Of a stretch of 64,000 nt of DNA, positions 8,220 through 18,729 are shown piece by piece (position 1 is the stretch's first letter; every line of letters starts with the position of its first letter). Made by a program: the position numbers and the translations under genes. Origin of the DNA: Serratia nevei (GTDB lineage Bacteria > Pseudomonadota > Gammaproteobacteria > Enterobacterales > Enterobacteriaceae); contig NZ_CP149940.1 of NCBI RefSeq assembly GCF_037948395.1, forward strand, positions 3,162,001 to 3,226,000, in the 5' to 3' direction. Below the pieces are notes generated by a model. That model was not told where the DNA came from. It made no database searches and saw nothing but the letters and a program-made list of their open reading frames with translations.

Positions 8220-8992
8220 TGAATATCACCATAGCCTCTACCTCCAACCAGGGCGGCCGCGCCTCCAACCAGGATCAGACCGGCGAGGTGCTCGGCAACC
8301 GCGCCGCCTGCTTCGTGGTGTGCGACGGCATCGCCGGCTTTCCGGGCGGCGATATCGCCGCCAAACTGGCGCGCGACACTATTTTGCAAAACTTCGACGG
8401 CGAAAAGCACCTGAACGCCCAAAGCATTCGCCAGCACATTACGCGCGCCAACGCCGCCATCCACCAGCAACAGCGACAGTCGGACGAATACAGCAAGATG
8501 GGCACCACGCTGGTCAGCCTGTTTATCGATCGCGATTACCAGTTGGCCTACTGGGCGCACGCCGGCGACAGTCGCCTGTACCTGTTCCGCCGCGGCTACC
8601 TGCATGCCGTCACCACCGACCACAGCCTGATCCAGCAGATGCAGGACGCCGGCTATCAGACCAACGGCATCAACAGCAACCTGCTGTATTTCGCGCTGGG
8701 GCTGAACGAAGAGCGCGACGCCACCTACAGCGACGTGCTGCAGCTGGAAGACGGCGACGTTTTCCTGCTGTGCACCGACGGCTTCTGGCACAGCTTCAGC
8801 CAGGCCGAACTGGAACAGTCGCTGCACATGGTCAACTCCCCCAGCGAGTGGATCGCCCTGATGCAGCAGGCATGGAAGAAAAACAATAACAGCGATAACT
8901 ACAGCGCTATCGCCGTCTGGATTGGCTCACCGCAGGAAACCACCCTGCTGCATTCGCTGGCGGATGCGGAACGGTTTCTGAGCCGCGACTGA
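8219..8992 (+). CDS. pppA: T6SS PP2C-family phosphatase PppA
   Basis: This 257-residue protein is a PP2C/PPM serine/threonine phosphatase that opposes PpkA by dephosphorylating Fha. Metal-binding motifs are visible: GGRASNQDQTG near residue 13, VVCDGIAGFPGG near residue 33, AHAGDSRLYLFR near residue 118, TTDHS and FLLCTDGFW near residue 180, and a final NSDNYSAIAVW. It overlaps fha by one base and is followed 28 bases later by the periplasmic protein gene. All key aspartates of the fold appear intact. Confidence 0.95.
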   Translation: MNITIASTSNQGGRASNQDQTGEVLGNRAACFVVCDGIAGFPGGDIAAKLARDTILQNFDGEKHLNAQSIRQHITRANAAIHQQQRQSDEYSKMGTTLVSLFIDRDYQLAYWAHAGDSRLYLFRRGYLHAVTTDHSLIQQMQDAGYQTNGINSNLLYFALGLNEERDATYSDVLQLEDGDVFLLCTDGFWHSFSQAELEQSLHMVNSPSEWIALMQQAWKKNNNSDNYSAIAVWIGSPQETTLLHSLADAERFLSRD

Positions 8993-9020
8993 GCAGCGCA
9001 CATTCACAGCAAGGTTCACT

Positions 9021-10007
9021 ATGAAATATTGGATGCCGGGGCTCGTCGCCCTGATGGCGGTACCGACCGCGCAGGCGATGAACTATCGCCTGGTTTACTC
9101 CCCCAGCCAGAAGCTGGAAGTGTTTATCGATGACGTCAAAAACAGCAATCCCGAAAGCTGGTGCGGCAAGAGCATCCCGCTACGCATCGTCTCGGCGCAA
9201 AGCCAAGACCCGGCGGTGCTGAACGACTTTCTGCCGCGCGTCGGCAATCTGTTGGAAAAACAGTGCCCGAAAGCCGGCCACCTGCCCTGGACGCTGACCG
9301 ACAAGCGCGGTGAAAAGCTGGCCAGCGGCGAAGCCGCCAAAGCGCGCGGCTGGAAACCGGTGGTCAAACAGGAGGCCGTCGAGCAGCCGGAAAGCCCGCC
9401 GCAGCCGGCGATCCCTGCGGCGGTAGCCGTGACCTCTCCGCAGGCGGACACCGCGCCGCCTCAGCGTTTCAACCTGCCGCAGGGCTGCCACTTCCGCACC
9501 TTCTGGCATGACGACGCCAACGGCGGCGCGCTGTTCATTCCCGCCGGCGACGCGCTGCGCTGCGGCGAGGACGGCTGGCTGCAGGGCAGCGGCGCAGTCA
9601 CGCTGCAACAGGGCGGCCAAACCCTCTCGCCGACGTTGTGGTTCCTGCAGGGCTATCCGCTGGCGCAGCTCAACGGCGGCGATCGCGCGCTGACCGTCGT
9701 CAGCGCCAACGCCCAACGGCTGGTTCTGGGCGGTAACCCGCAGGCGCCGGGCAGCTTCCTGCTGCTGAGCTTCGAACCGAAGCTGCACGCCTGGGCGTTC
9801 AACGGCGAAGCGATCGTTGAAATGCCGCGCGTCGATGCCGCCGACGAGAACAAGGTCAAACAGCGCCTGCAGCAGGCGCAAACCGCCTGGCAACCGCTGC
9901 TGAGCGCCCCCGCTCCGCTGACCTTCAAGCTGGTGGAAAAGCTGGCCGCAGACCGGGTCGATCCCGCCAGCGGCAGCTACCTGTCGGTTAACGGCGCCAC
10001 TCACTGA
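9021..10007 (+). CDS. periplasmic T6SS-associated protein, possible kinase regulator RtkS
   Basis: This 328-residue protein has a signal peptide (MKYWMPGLVALMAVPTAQA), an N-terminal domain to about residue 115 with a WCGKSIPLRIV motif, a proline-rich linker (about 120-150) and a C-terminal domain starting at LPQGCHFRTFWHDD. I do not recognise a named Pfam family. S. marcescens T6SS needs a periplasmic protein, RtkS, to activate the PpkA kinase. A periplasmic protein next to pppA is a good positional candidate, but I cannot confirm identity. It is co-directional with pppA and tagJ. Confidence 0.6.
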   Translation: MKYWMPGLVALMAVPTAQAMNYRLVYSPSQKLEVFIDDVKNSNPESWCGKSIPLRIVSAQSQDPAVLNDFLPRVGNLLEKQCPKAGHLPWTLTDKRGEKLASGEAAKARGWKPVVKQEAVEQPESPPQPAIPAAVAVTSPQADTAPPQRFNLPQGCHFRTFWHDDANGGALFIPAGDALRCGEDGWLQGSGAVTLQQGGQTLSPTLWFLQGYPLAQLNGGDRALTVVSANAQRLVLGGNPQAPGSFLLLSFEPKLHAWAFNGEAIVEMPRVDAADENKVKQRLQQAQTAWQPLLSAPAPLTFKLVEKLAADRVDPASGSYLSVNGATH

Positions 10008-10022
10008 TCATAAGGAAAGCCT

Positions 10023-10844
10023 GTGAAATCATTAGCAAGCATGCTGCAAGGCCAGTCGATCGGCGCGGCCATCACCGCCGTCGAAAACGAGATCAAGGGA
10101 AAACCGGCGGATGCCGACCTGCGCGCCGCGCTGGTGCAACTGCTGTGCCTGAGCGGCAACTGGATGCGCGCCAACGCGCAGCTGAAATCCTGGCAGGCGC
10201 TGAAACCAATCGCCCAACCGACCACGCTGCTGCTGATGCAGTCGGTCAACGCCGAGCTGCAACGCCAGGCGGTGTTCGCCGGCACGGCCGCGCCGGCGCT
10301 GCTGCGGCAGGATCAGCCCTGGCTGAAACTGATGGTGCAGGCGCTGCATCAGGATGCGCAAGGCGCAGCCGAACAGGCCCAGGCGCTGCGTGACGAAGCG
10401 CTGGAGGCCGCCCCGGCCGGCGCCGGGCGGTTAACGCTGGCCGAAGGCGACCAAGAACGGCAGCTGAGTTTCGACTGGCTGACCGACGGTGACGGCCGCC
10501 TCGGGCCGGTGTGCGAGCTGGCGCTGAACGGCGTTTACTACTGGCTGCCGTTTGCCGGCATCGCCGCGATCCAGTTCCAGGCGCCGCAGAGCGCCATCGA
10601 TTTGGTGTGGAGCCATGCGCTGGTGCGCCTCACCGACGGCCGCGAACAGGTGTGCCAACTGCCCGCCCGTTATCCGCTGGCCGAAGGCAGCGACGACGCG
10701 CTGCTGCTCGGCAAACGCACCGAATGGCAACCGCTGGGCGACGGCACCCACTATGCGGGGCAGGGCCTGAAGACCTGGCTCAGCGAAAGCGACGAATTCC
10801 CGCTGCACAGCCTGCGGCAGCTGAGCTTCGACGCGAGCGCCTGA
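10023..10844 (+). CDS. tagJ: TagJ/ImpE-family T6SS accessory protein
   Basis: This 273-residue cytoplasmic protein starts with GTG behind AAGGAAAGCCT. It fits the ImpE/TagJ family: an N-terminal helical, TPR-like part (LRAALVQLLCLSGNWMRANA) and a C-terminal beta-rich part (GVYYWLPFAGIAAIQFQAP, DLVWSHALVRLTDGRE). In other species TagJ binds the N-terminus of TssB and modulates sheath handling. It ends 2 bases before tssE, so it belongs to the structural operon. Confidence 0.85.
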   Translation: MKSLASMLQGQSIGAAITAVENEIKGKPADADLRAALVQLLCLSGNWMRANAQLKSWQALKPIAQPTTLLLMQSVNAELQRQAVFAGTAAPALLRQDQPWLKLMVQALHQDAQGAAEQAQALRDEALEAAPAGAGRLTLAEGDQERQLSFDWLTDGDGRLGPVCELALNGVYYWLPFAGIAAIQFQAPQSAIDLVWSHALVRLTDGREQVCQLPARYPLAEGSDDALLLGKRTEWQPLGDGTHYAGQGLKTWLSESDEFPLHSLRQLSFDASA

Positions 10845-10846
10845 AC

Positions 10847-11422
10847 ATGAACGATAAGCGCCCACCCCACTACGACGGCGGCGATCTGCGCCGCCAGGGC
10901 TATCGCTATCGTCAGGACAGCGAGCGCCTGACGTCGCGCGACAAAATGCAGCCGGTGCTGCTCGACATGCTGACCGACGACGAACCGCAGAAAAAGCAGG
11001 AAGCACAGGTGCGCAACCTGGTGTCGCACAGCGAGCTGCGCCGCCGGGTGCTGCGCGATCTGCAGTGGCTGTTCAACTGCGTCAACAGCGAGTCCAATCT
11101 GGATCTCGGCGACTTTCCGCAGGTGCGGCGCTCCACCCTGAATTACGGCATCGCCTCGCTGGCGGGCAAGCGCATGTCGGATATCGAATGGCTCGACATT
11201 CAGCGCGCGCTGACCGAATCCATTCTCCATTTCGAACCGCGCATTTTGCCCGAGGGGCTGCAGGTGCGCTGCATCTCGGACACCGGCTCGCTGGAGCTGC
11301 ACAACGTGCTGTCGATCGAAATCAAGGGCCGCCTGTGGTGCGTGCCCTATCCGCTGGAGTTTCTGTTCCGTACCGACGTGGATCTGGAAAACGGCCACTT
11401 CGATCTGAAAGACATAGGGTAA
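10847..11422 (+). CDS. tssE: T6SS baseplate protein TssE
   Basis: This 191-residue protein is the gp25-like baseplate component that primes sheath assembly. The ATG at 10847 is chosen because it follows the tagJ stop by two bases; the longer open frame upstream overlaps tagJ. Typical features are VLLDMLTDDEP, SELRRRVLRDLQWLFNCVNS, RRSTLNYGIASLAG and a C-terminal LWCVPYPLEFLFRTDVDLE. It lies between tagJ and tssF, 4 bases before the latter. Confidence 0.95.
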   Translation: MNDKRPPHYDGGDLRRQGYRYRQDSERLTSRDKMQPVLLDMLTDDEPQKKQEAQVRNLVSHSELRRRVLRDLQWLFNCVNSESNLDLGDFPQVRRSTLNYGIASLAGKRMSDIEWLDIQRALTESILHFEPRILPEGLQVRCISDTGSLELHNVLSIEIKGRLWCVPYPLEFLFRTDVDLENGHFDLKDIG

Positions 11423-11426
11423 GGCG

Positions 11427-13313
11427 ATGGACAGTAAACTTTTAGACTATTACAACCGCGAGCTGGCCTATCTGCGTGAGATGGGCGCCGAGTTCGCCGA
11501 ACAGTACCCGAAGGTCGCGGGCCGTCTCGGCATGCGCGGCATCGACGTGGCGGATCCCTATATCGAGCGCCTGATGGAGGGCTTCGCCTTCCTCACCTCG
11601 CGCGTGCAGCTGAAAATGGACGCCGAGTTCCCGCGCTTTTCTCAGCGCTTGCTGGAGATCATCTACCCCAATTACCTGTCGCCGACGCCGTCGATGGCGA
11701 TCGCCGAGCTGCAGCCGGACAGCAGCAAAGGCGACATCAGCAACGGCTTCGTGGTGCCGCGCGGCACCATGATGGACAGCCAGACGCTGAAGAAAAGCGG
11801 CATCACCTGCAGCTACACCACCGCCCATGACGTCACGCTGCAGCCGGTGCGCATCGCCGGCGTCGAGCTGGGCGGCATTCCGGCCGATATCCCGCTGGCC
11901 TCGCTGGGGCTGCAGCACAGCGGCTGCGTCAGCGCGCTGCGCATTCGTCTCGAGTGCTACGAAAGCGTGACGCTCAACAACCTGCAGCTGGACCAGCTGA
12001 TGTTTTACCTGGCCGGGCCGGACATGCAGGCGCAGCAGCTGCTGGAACTGCTGATGCAGCACAGCGTCGGGCTTGTCTGCCAAACGGTGGAGGCGCAGCC
12101 ACAGCGGCGCGCGCTGGCGCTGGACGGGCTGCGGCAGGAGGGCTTCGCCGCCGAACAGGCGCTGCTGCCCAACGACCTGCGCAACTTCGAAGGCTACCGG
12201 CTGCTGCAGGAGTACTTCGCCTTCCCGACGCGCTTCCAGTTCTTCAGCGTCAACGGCCTGCGCCCGCTGCTGCAAAGCGTGCGCGAAGGGAAAAAGGCGC
12301 TGCGCCAGTTCGAGATCGTGGTGCTGCTGGATCGGCACGACGCCGCGCTGGAACGGGTGGTCGACGCCGCCCATTTGGCGCTGCACTGCACGCCGGTGAT
12401 CAACCTGTTTCCGAAGGTCGCCGAACGCATCGCGATCAACGAAAAAAACCACGAATACCATCTGGTGGTCGACAATATCCGGCCGCTGGATTACGAAGTA
12501 TTCTCGGTGCAGCGGCTCGGCGGCAGCGCCAGCGAAAAACGCTACGAGCAAGAGTTTCGGCCGTTTTACAGCACCCTGAGCGCGGACGACGGCAACTATG
12601 GCGCCTACTTCTCGCTGCGGCGCGAACAGCGCACGCTGTCGGAGCACGCCCGCCGCTACGGCACCCGCACCGGCTATGCCGGTTCGGAAGTGTTCGTGTC
12701 GCTGGTGGACGAGCGGCAATCGCCGTGGCACAGCGATCTGAAATACCTCACCGCCGACGTGCTGTGCACCAGCCGCGACCTGCCGTTGATGCTGCTGCAA
12801 CAGGATCAGGGCAACTTCGTGATGCCCGACTCGATCCCGATCAAGCAGGTCTCGCTGCGCAAAGGCCCCACTCCGCCGCGCCCGGCGCTGGCCGAAGGCA
12901 TGATCACCTGGCGGCTGATCAGCCAGCTGCAGCTGAACTACCTCAGCATGATGGACGGCGATCCGGAACAGGGCGCCGCCAGCCTGCGCCAGCTGATGGG
13001 GCTGTACGGCAACCTGAGCGAACCGGCGATCGCCAAACAGATCCAGGGCGTGCGCCACTGCAACCTGCGGCCGGTCTATCGGCGAGTGCCGGAGCCGGGC
13101 CCCATCGTGTTCGCACGCGGCATCGCCATCGATCTGACGGTCGATGAGCAGGCGTTCTCCGGCAACAGCCCTTACCTGCTCGGCAGCGTGCTGGAGCGCC
13201 TGTTCTCGCGCCTGGTGGCGATGAACACCTTCACCGAGATGACGCTCTCCAGCCAGCAGCGCGGCGAAATCGCCCACTGGCAGGCGCGCATGGGCAAAAG
13301 GACGCTGATATGA
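11427..13313 (+). CDS. tssF: T6SS baseplate protein TssF
   Basis: This 628-residue protein is the TssF/VasA wedge component of the baseplate. It starts with the family signature LLDYYNRELAYLREMGAEFA and AGRLGMRGIDVADPYIERL, followed by QLKMDAEFPRFSQRLLEIIY. Length is normal for the family (about 600). It overlaps tssG by four bases (ATGA), giving translational coupling of the two wedge proteins. No frameshift or missing segment is evident. Confidence 0.97.
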   Translation: MDSKLLDYYNRELAYLREMGAEFAEQYPKVAGRLGMRGIDVADPYIERLMEGFAFLTSRVQLKMDAEFPRFSQRLLEIIYPNYLSPTPSMAIAELQPDSSKGDISNGFVVPRGTMMDSQTLKKSGITCSYTTAHDVTLQPVRIAGVELGGIPADIPLASLGLQHSGCVSALRIRLECYESVTLNNLQLDQLMFYLAGPDMQAQQLLELLMQHSVGLVCQTVEAQPQRRALALDGLRQEGFAAEQALLPNDLRNFEGYRLLQEYFAFPTRFQFFSVNGLRPLLQSVREGKKALRQFEIVVLLDRHDAALERVVDAAHLALHCTPVINLFPKVAERIAINEKNHEYHLVVDNIRPLDYEVFSVQRLGGSASEKRYEQEFRPFYSTLSADDGNYGAYFSLRREQRTLSEHARRYGTRTGYAGSEVFVSLVDERQSPWHSDLKYLTADVLCTSRDLPLMLLQQDQGNFVMPDSIPIKQVSLRKGPTPPRPALAEGMITWRLISQLQLNYLSMMDGDPEQGAASLRQLMGLYGNLSEPAIAKQIQGVRHCNLRPVYRRVPEPGPIVFARGIAIDLTVDEQAFSGNSPYLLGSVLERLFSRLVAMNTFTEMTLSSQQRGEIAHWQARMGKRTLI

Positions 13314-14380
13314 GCGCGGAGATGATTGCCACCGAACTGGCGCCGCCGCAGATCAACGCGCTGTATCGCCTGCCGGACGACTTCTGGCCGCGGCTGCGCA
13401 GCGCGCCTTACAAGCACGATCTGTTTCAGCTGCTGCGCCGTATCGACGCCCAGGGCGGCCAACCCTACCTGCTGGGGCGCGCGCCGCTGCCGCGTCACGA
13501 GATGCTGCGCCTGGGCCAGGAGCCGTCGCTGTCGTTCGCGCCCTCCACGCTGGCGCAGGTGGCGCCGCGCGCCAACAGCCCGCTGCACGACGTCTCGATC
13601 TTCAGCTTCGGCCTGTTCGGCCCCAACGGGCCGCTGCCGCTGCACCTGACCGAATACGTGCGCGAACGGGTGTACCACCATCAGGACACCACCCTGCTGG
13701 CGTTCACCAATCTGTTCCATCACCGGCTGACGCTGCTGTTTTACCGCGCCTGGGCCGACGCGCAGCCGACGGTGTCGCTGGATCGCCCGGACAACCGGCG
13801 CTTCGACGAATACCTGTCGAGTCTGATCGGCATCGGCCAGCCGGCGCAGCAGGAACGCGACAGCATCAACGCCCACGCCAAACATTTTATGGCCGGTCAT
13901 CTGATTCGCCACAGCCGCGATCCGGAAGGCCTGAGCAAGATTTTGCAGCAGTATTTCAAGGTGCCGGTGCGCATCGTCGAAAACGTGCCGCACTGGCTGC
14001 GGGTGGAACCGCGCGAGCAGGCGCGGCTCAAGGCCGGGCGCGGTGCGCCGCGGCTCGGCGAGTCGGCCTTTCTCGGCATCGCGGTGCGCGATATTCAGCA
14101 CAAATTCCGCATCGAGCTGGGGCCGATGCCGCAGCGGGACTATGACCGCTTCCTGCCCGGCGCCGACCTGTGCCGGCAGCTGCGCGACTGGGTGCGCCAA
14201 TACCTGGGCATCGAGTTCGTCTGGGAAGTCCGTCTGATCCTGGCAAAGGAACAGGCGCACGGCCTCCAGCTCGGCGGCGCGCAACGATTGGGCCTGAGCA
14301 GCTGGCTGGCCGACGATCGGCGGCAACGCGATCTCGACGATCTGATCTTCAGCCCTGAACCGCTGGAAAATCCGTTCTGA
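13310..14380 (+). CDS. tssG: T6SS baseplate protein TssG
   Basis: This 356-residue protein is the TssG/VasB baseplate wedge subunit that partners TssF. Family landmarks are HDLFQLLRRIDAQGG, GFNG-type text replaced here by SIFSFGLFGPNGPLPLHLTE, and FHHRLTLLFYRAWADAQPTV. Length is normal. It begins inside the tssF stop and is followed by 56 bases with a small GGCGCC hairpin before tssH. Confidence 0.96.
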   Translation: MSAEMIATELAPPQINALYRLPDDFWPRLRSAPYKHDLFQLLRRIDAQGGQPYLLGRAPLPRHEMLRLGQEPSLSFAPSTLAQVAPRANSPLHDVSIFSFGLFGPNGPLPLHLTEYVRERVYHHQDTTLLAFTNLFHHRLTLLFYRAWADAQPTVSLDRPDNRRFDEYLSSLIGIGQPAQQERDSINAHAKHFMAGHLIRHSRDPEGLSKILQQYFKVPVRIVENVPHWLRVEPREQARLKAGRGAPRLGESAFLGIAVRDIQHKFRIELGPMPQRDYDRFLPGADLCRQLRDWVRQYLGIEFVWEVRLILAKEQAHGLQLGGAQRLGLSSWLADDRRQRDLDDLIFSPEPLENPF

Positions 14381-14436
14381 CCCTATTTCGGCCGGCGCCC
14401 TGCGGCGCCAGGCCACTCTGAGACCTGAGGAAAACC

Positions 14437-17091
14437 ATGTCTGAAATCAGCCGCTCGGTATTATTTGGCAAACTGGATAGCCTGTTATTCACCTCTCTGG
14501 AAAGTGCGACGGCGTTTTGCAAGCTGCGCGGTAACCCCTACGTCGAACTGGCGCACTGGCTGCATCAGCTGATGCAATCGCCGGACGGCGATCTGCAGCA
14601 GATCGTCCGCCACTTCGCGCTGGACGAGGCGCAGCTGGCGCGCGACATCGTCGAGGCGCTCGATCGCCTGCCGCGCGGCGCCAGCGCCATCTCCGATCTG
14701 TCCGAGCACATCGACAGCGCGGTAGAACGCGCCTGGGTCTATGGCTCATTGAAATTCGGCGCAGCACGCATTCGCGGCGGCCACCTGCTGCTCGGCATCC
14801 TGAAAACCTACAGCCTGCGCCATCTGCTGAAGGCCATTTCCCCGCAGTTCGAGCGCATCAACGCCGATCTGTTGATGGAGCAGTTCGCCGCCATCACCGC
14901 TCACTCGGCGGAAAACGCCCAGGATGCGCCGGCGGAAAGCAGCGCCGAGAACGTATCCGGCGCGCCGCGCAGCGGTGAAAGCGTGCTGGCGCAGTATGCT
15001 CAGGACCTGACCGCCAAAGCGCGCAACGGCGAGATCGATCCGGTGGCCGGCCGCGACGAAGAGATCCGGCAAATCATCGATATCCTGATGCGCCGCCGCC
15101 AGAACAACCCGCTGCTGACCGGCGAGGCCGGTGTCGGGAAAACCGCGGTGGTGGAGGGCCTGGCGCTGCGCATCGTGGCCGGCGACGTGCCGCCGCAGCT
15201 GCGCGACGTGAAGCTGTGCCTGCTGGACATCGGCATGCTGCAGGCCGGCGCCGGCGTCAAAGGCGAGTTTGAAAAACGGCTGCAGGCGGTGATCGACGAA
15301 GTGCAGTCCAGCCCGACGCCGATCATCCTGTTTATCGACGAAATTCACACCCTGATCGGCGCCGGCGGCGCCCAGGGCACCGGCGACGCCGCCAACCTGC
15401 TGAAACCGGCGCTGGCGCGCGGCCAGCTGCGCACCCTCGGTGCCACCACCTGGTCGGAATACAAGAAATACATCGAGAAGGATCCGGCGCTCACCCGCCG
15501 TTTCCAGGTGGTGCAGGTACACGAGCCAAGCGAAGACAAGGCGCTGCTGATGCTGCGCAGCACCGTCAGCCCGCTGGAGCAACACCACCGCGTGCTGTTG
15601 CTGGATGAAGCGGTAGACGCCGCGGTGCGGCTGTCGCATCGCTATATTCCGGCCCGCCAGCTGCCGGACAAGGCGGTGGCGCTGCTGGATACCGCCTGCG
15701 CGCGCGTGGCGGTCAGCCAACACGCCGAGCCTGCCCAGGTCGAAGACTGCCGCCACCGCATCGATGCGCTGCAGATAGAGTTGGATATCGCCCGCCGCGA
15801 GGCCAAGGTGGGCATCGGCGATCCCCTGCGCCCGCAGGAGATTGAAGCCCAGCTGACCGCGCTGCGCCAAGAGTTGGAACAGTTGACCGACCGCTGGCAG
15901 CAGGAGCTGGCGCTGATCCAAGAGATCATCACACTGCGCGCCCAGCTGCACCGGCAGGAAGAAGAGTCTACTGAAGAAGAGACGCAGGCACGCCCTGACG
16001 CCGACGCGCTGCGCGCCCAGCTGGGCGAACTGCAGCAGCAGCTGAGCGCGCTGCAGGGCGAGGCGCCGCTGATCTTCGCCGCGGTCGACGCCAACGTCGT
16101 GGCGGCGGTAGTGGCCGACTGGACCGGCATCCCGCTGGGCCGCATGGTGAAAAACGAGATTGAGGCGGTGCTGCAACTCTCCGACACCCTGAACCAGCGC
16201 GTGATAGGCCAACGCCATGCGCTGGATCTGATCGCCCGCCGGGTGCGCACCTCACGGGCGCGGCTGGACGATCCGAACAAGCCGGTCGGGGTGTTCCTGC
16301 TGGCCGGGCCGTCCGGCGTCGGCAAGACCGAAACCGCGCTGGCGCTGGCGGAAACCCTGTACGGCGGCGAGCAGAACGTCATCACCATCAACATGAGCGA
16401 ATTCCAGGAGTCGCACACCGTTTCGACGCTGAAAGGCGCGCCTCCCGGCTATGTCGGCTACGGCGAAGGCGGCGTGCTGACCGAGGCGGTGCGCCGCCGC
16501 CCATACAGCGTGGTGCTGTTGGACGAAATCGAGAAGGCGCACCCGGACGTGCATGAAATCTTCTTCCAGGTGTTCGACAAGGGCTGGATGGAGGACGGCG
16601 AAGGCCGCCATATCGATTTCCGCAACACCATCATCATCCTGACCTCCAACGTCGGCACCGAGCTGATCGCCGGGCTGTGCAGCGATCCGGAGCTGCTACC
16701 GGAGCCGGAAGCGCTGAGCGGCGCGCTGCGCCAGCCGCTGCTGTCGGTGTTCCCGGCCGCCTTGCTCGGCCGCCTGCTGGTGGTGCCGTATTACCCGCTG
16801 ACCGACGCCACGCTGGGCAACATCGTGCGCCTGCAGCTGGGGCGCATCCAGCGTCGCCTGGCGGAGAATCACGACATCGTCTGCACCTTCGACGACGCGG
16901 TCATCGAGCAGATCGTCAGCCGCTGCACCGAGGTGGAGTCCGGCGGCCGCATGGTCGACGCCATCCTGACCAACACCCTGCTGCCGCAGATCAGCCACAC
17001 CCTGCTGACCGGCAGCGCCAACGACCAGCGCTATCGCCAGCTGCATATCGCGCTGCAGAACCACGAATTCATTTGTCAATTTCAGGCATAA
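14437..17091 (+). CDS. tssH: T6SS sheath-recycling AAA+ ATPase TssH (ClpV)
   Basis: This 884-residue ClpV-type double AAA+ ATPase disassembles contracted TssBC sheaths. An N-terminal Clp-N domain covers about residues 1-160. The first ATPase module has Walker A GEAGVGKT near residue 229 and Walker [11 protein letters not shown]; a coiled middle domain spans about 430-530; the second module has AGPSGVGKT near residue 623 and [14 protein letters not shown]. The order and spacing are those of ClpV rather than housekeeping ClpB. An 8-bp GC hairpin follows the stop. Confidence 0.97.
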   Translation: MSEISRSVLFGKLDSLLFTSLESATAFCKLRGNPYVELAHWLHQLMQSPDGDLQQIVRHFALDEAQLARDIVEALDRLPRGASAISDLSEHIDSAVERAWVYGSLKFGAARIRGGHLLLGILKTYSLRHLLKAISPQFERINADLLMEQFAAITAHSAENAQDAPAESSAENVSGAPRSGESVLAQYAQDLTAKARNGEIDPVAGRDEEIRQIIDILMRRRQNNPLLTGEAGVGKTAVVEGLALRIVAGDVPPQLRDVKLCLLDIGMLQAGAGVKGEFEKRLQAVIDEVQSSPTPIILFIDEIHTLIGAGGAQGTGDAANLLKPALARGQLRTLGATTWSEYKKYIEKDPALTRRFQVVQVHEPSEDKALLMLRSTVSPLEQHHRVLLLDEAVDAAVRLSHRYIPARQLPDKAVALLDTACARVAVSQHAEPAQVEDCRHRIDALQIELDIARREAKVGIGDPLRPQEIEAQLTALRQELEQLTDRWQQELALIQEIITLRAQLHRQEEESTEEETQARPDADALRAQLGELQQQLSALQGEAPLIFAAVDANVVAAVVADWTGIPLGRMVKNEIEAVLQLSDTLNQRVIGQRHALDLIARRVRTSRARLDDPNKPVGVFLLAGPSGVGKTETALALAETLYGGEQNVITINMSEFQESHTVSTLKGAPPGYVGYGEGGVLTEAVRRRPYSVVLLDEIEKAHPDVHEIFFQVFDKGWMEDGEGRHIDFRNTIIILTSNVGTELIAGLCSDPELLPEPEALSGALRQPLLSVFPAALLGRLLVVPYYPLTDATLGNIVRLQLGRIQRRLAENHDIVCTFDDAVIEQIVSRCTEVESGGRMVDAILTNTLLPQISHTLLTGSANDQRYRQLHIALQNHEFICQFQA

Positions 17092-17097
17092 CGCCGC

Positions 17098-17116
17098 GGC
17101 CGCCGAGACGGCGGCC
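17098..17116 (+). other. short hairpin between tssH and ppkA
   Basis: GGCCGCCG and CGGCGGCC form an 8-bp stem with a three-base loop, followed by CTTT. This is a weak terminator at best, and the short gap to ppkA suggests only partial attenuation. Confidence 0.4.
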
Positions 17117-17122
17117 CTTTGA

Positions 17123-18586
<1,464 letters not shown>

Positions 18587-18598
18587 TTCCGTTCTGAA

Positions 18599-18618
18599 GC
18601 CCCGCCGCGGCGGGGTTT
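18599..18618 (+). terminator. terminator-like hairpin after ppkA
   Basis: CCCCGCCGCGGCGGGG followed by TTT lies 13 bases after the ppkA stop. It probably separates the main T6SS operon from vgrG. The T-run is short, so termination may be partial. Confidence 0.6.
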
Positions 18619-18729
18619 CACCTATTTCATGAGACTGACGCACCGCTGCCCACCCTCATTGGCCGCGCGGCAAGGCCGCTGCAACGCTGGGGTAAGCAGA
18701 ACACGACGTCAATCACAGAGGACGTTCTC

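Noticed and set aside
11442..13277. 611-codon open frame antisense to tssF
   Set aside because: Typical shadow frame of a GC-rich gene; composition is dominated by His, Arg, Gln and Ala, and no family features are seen.
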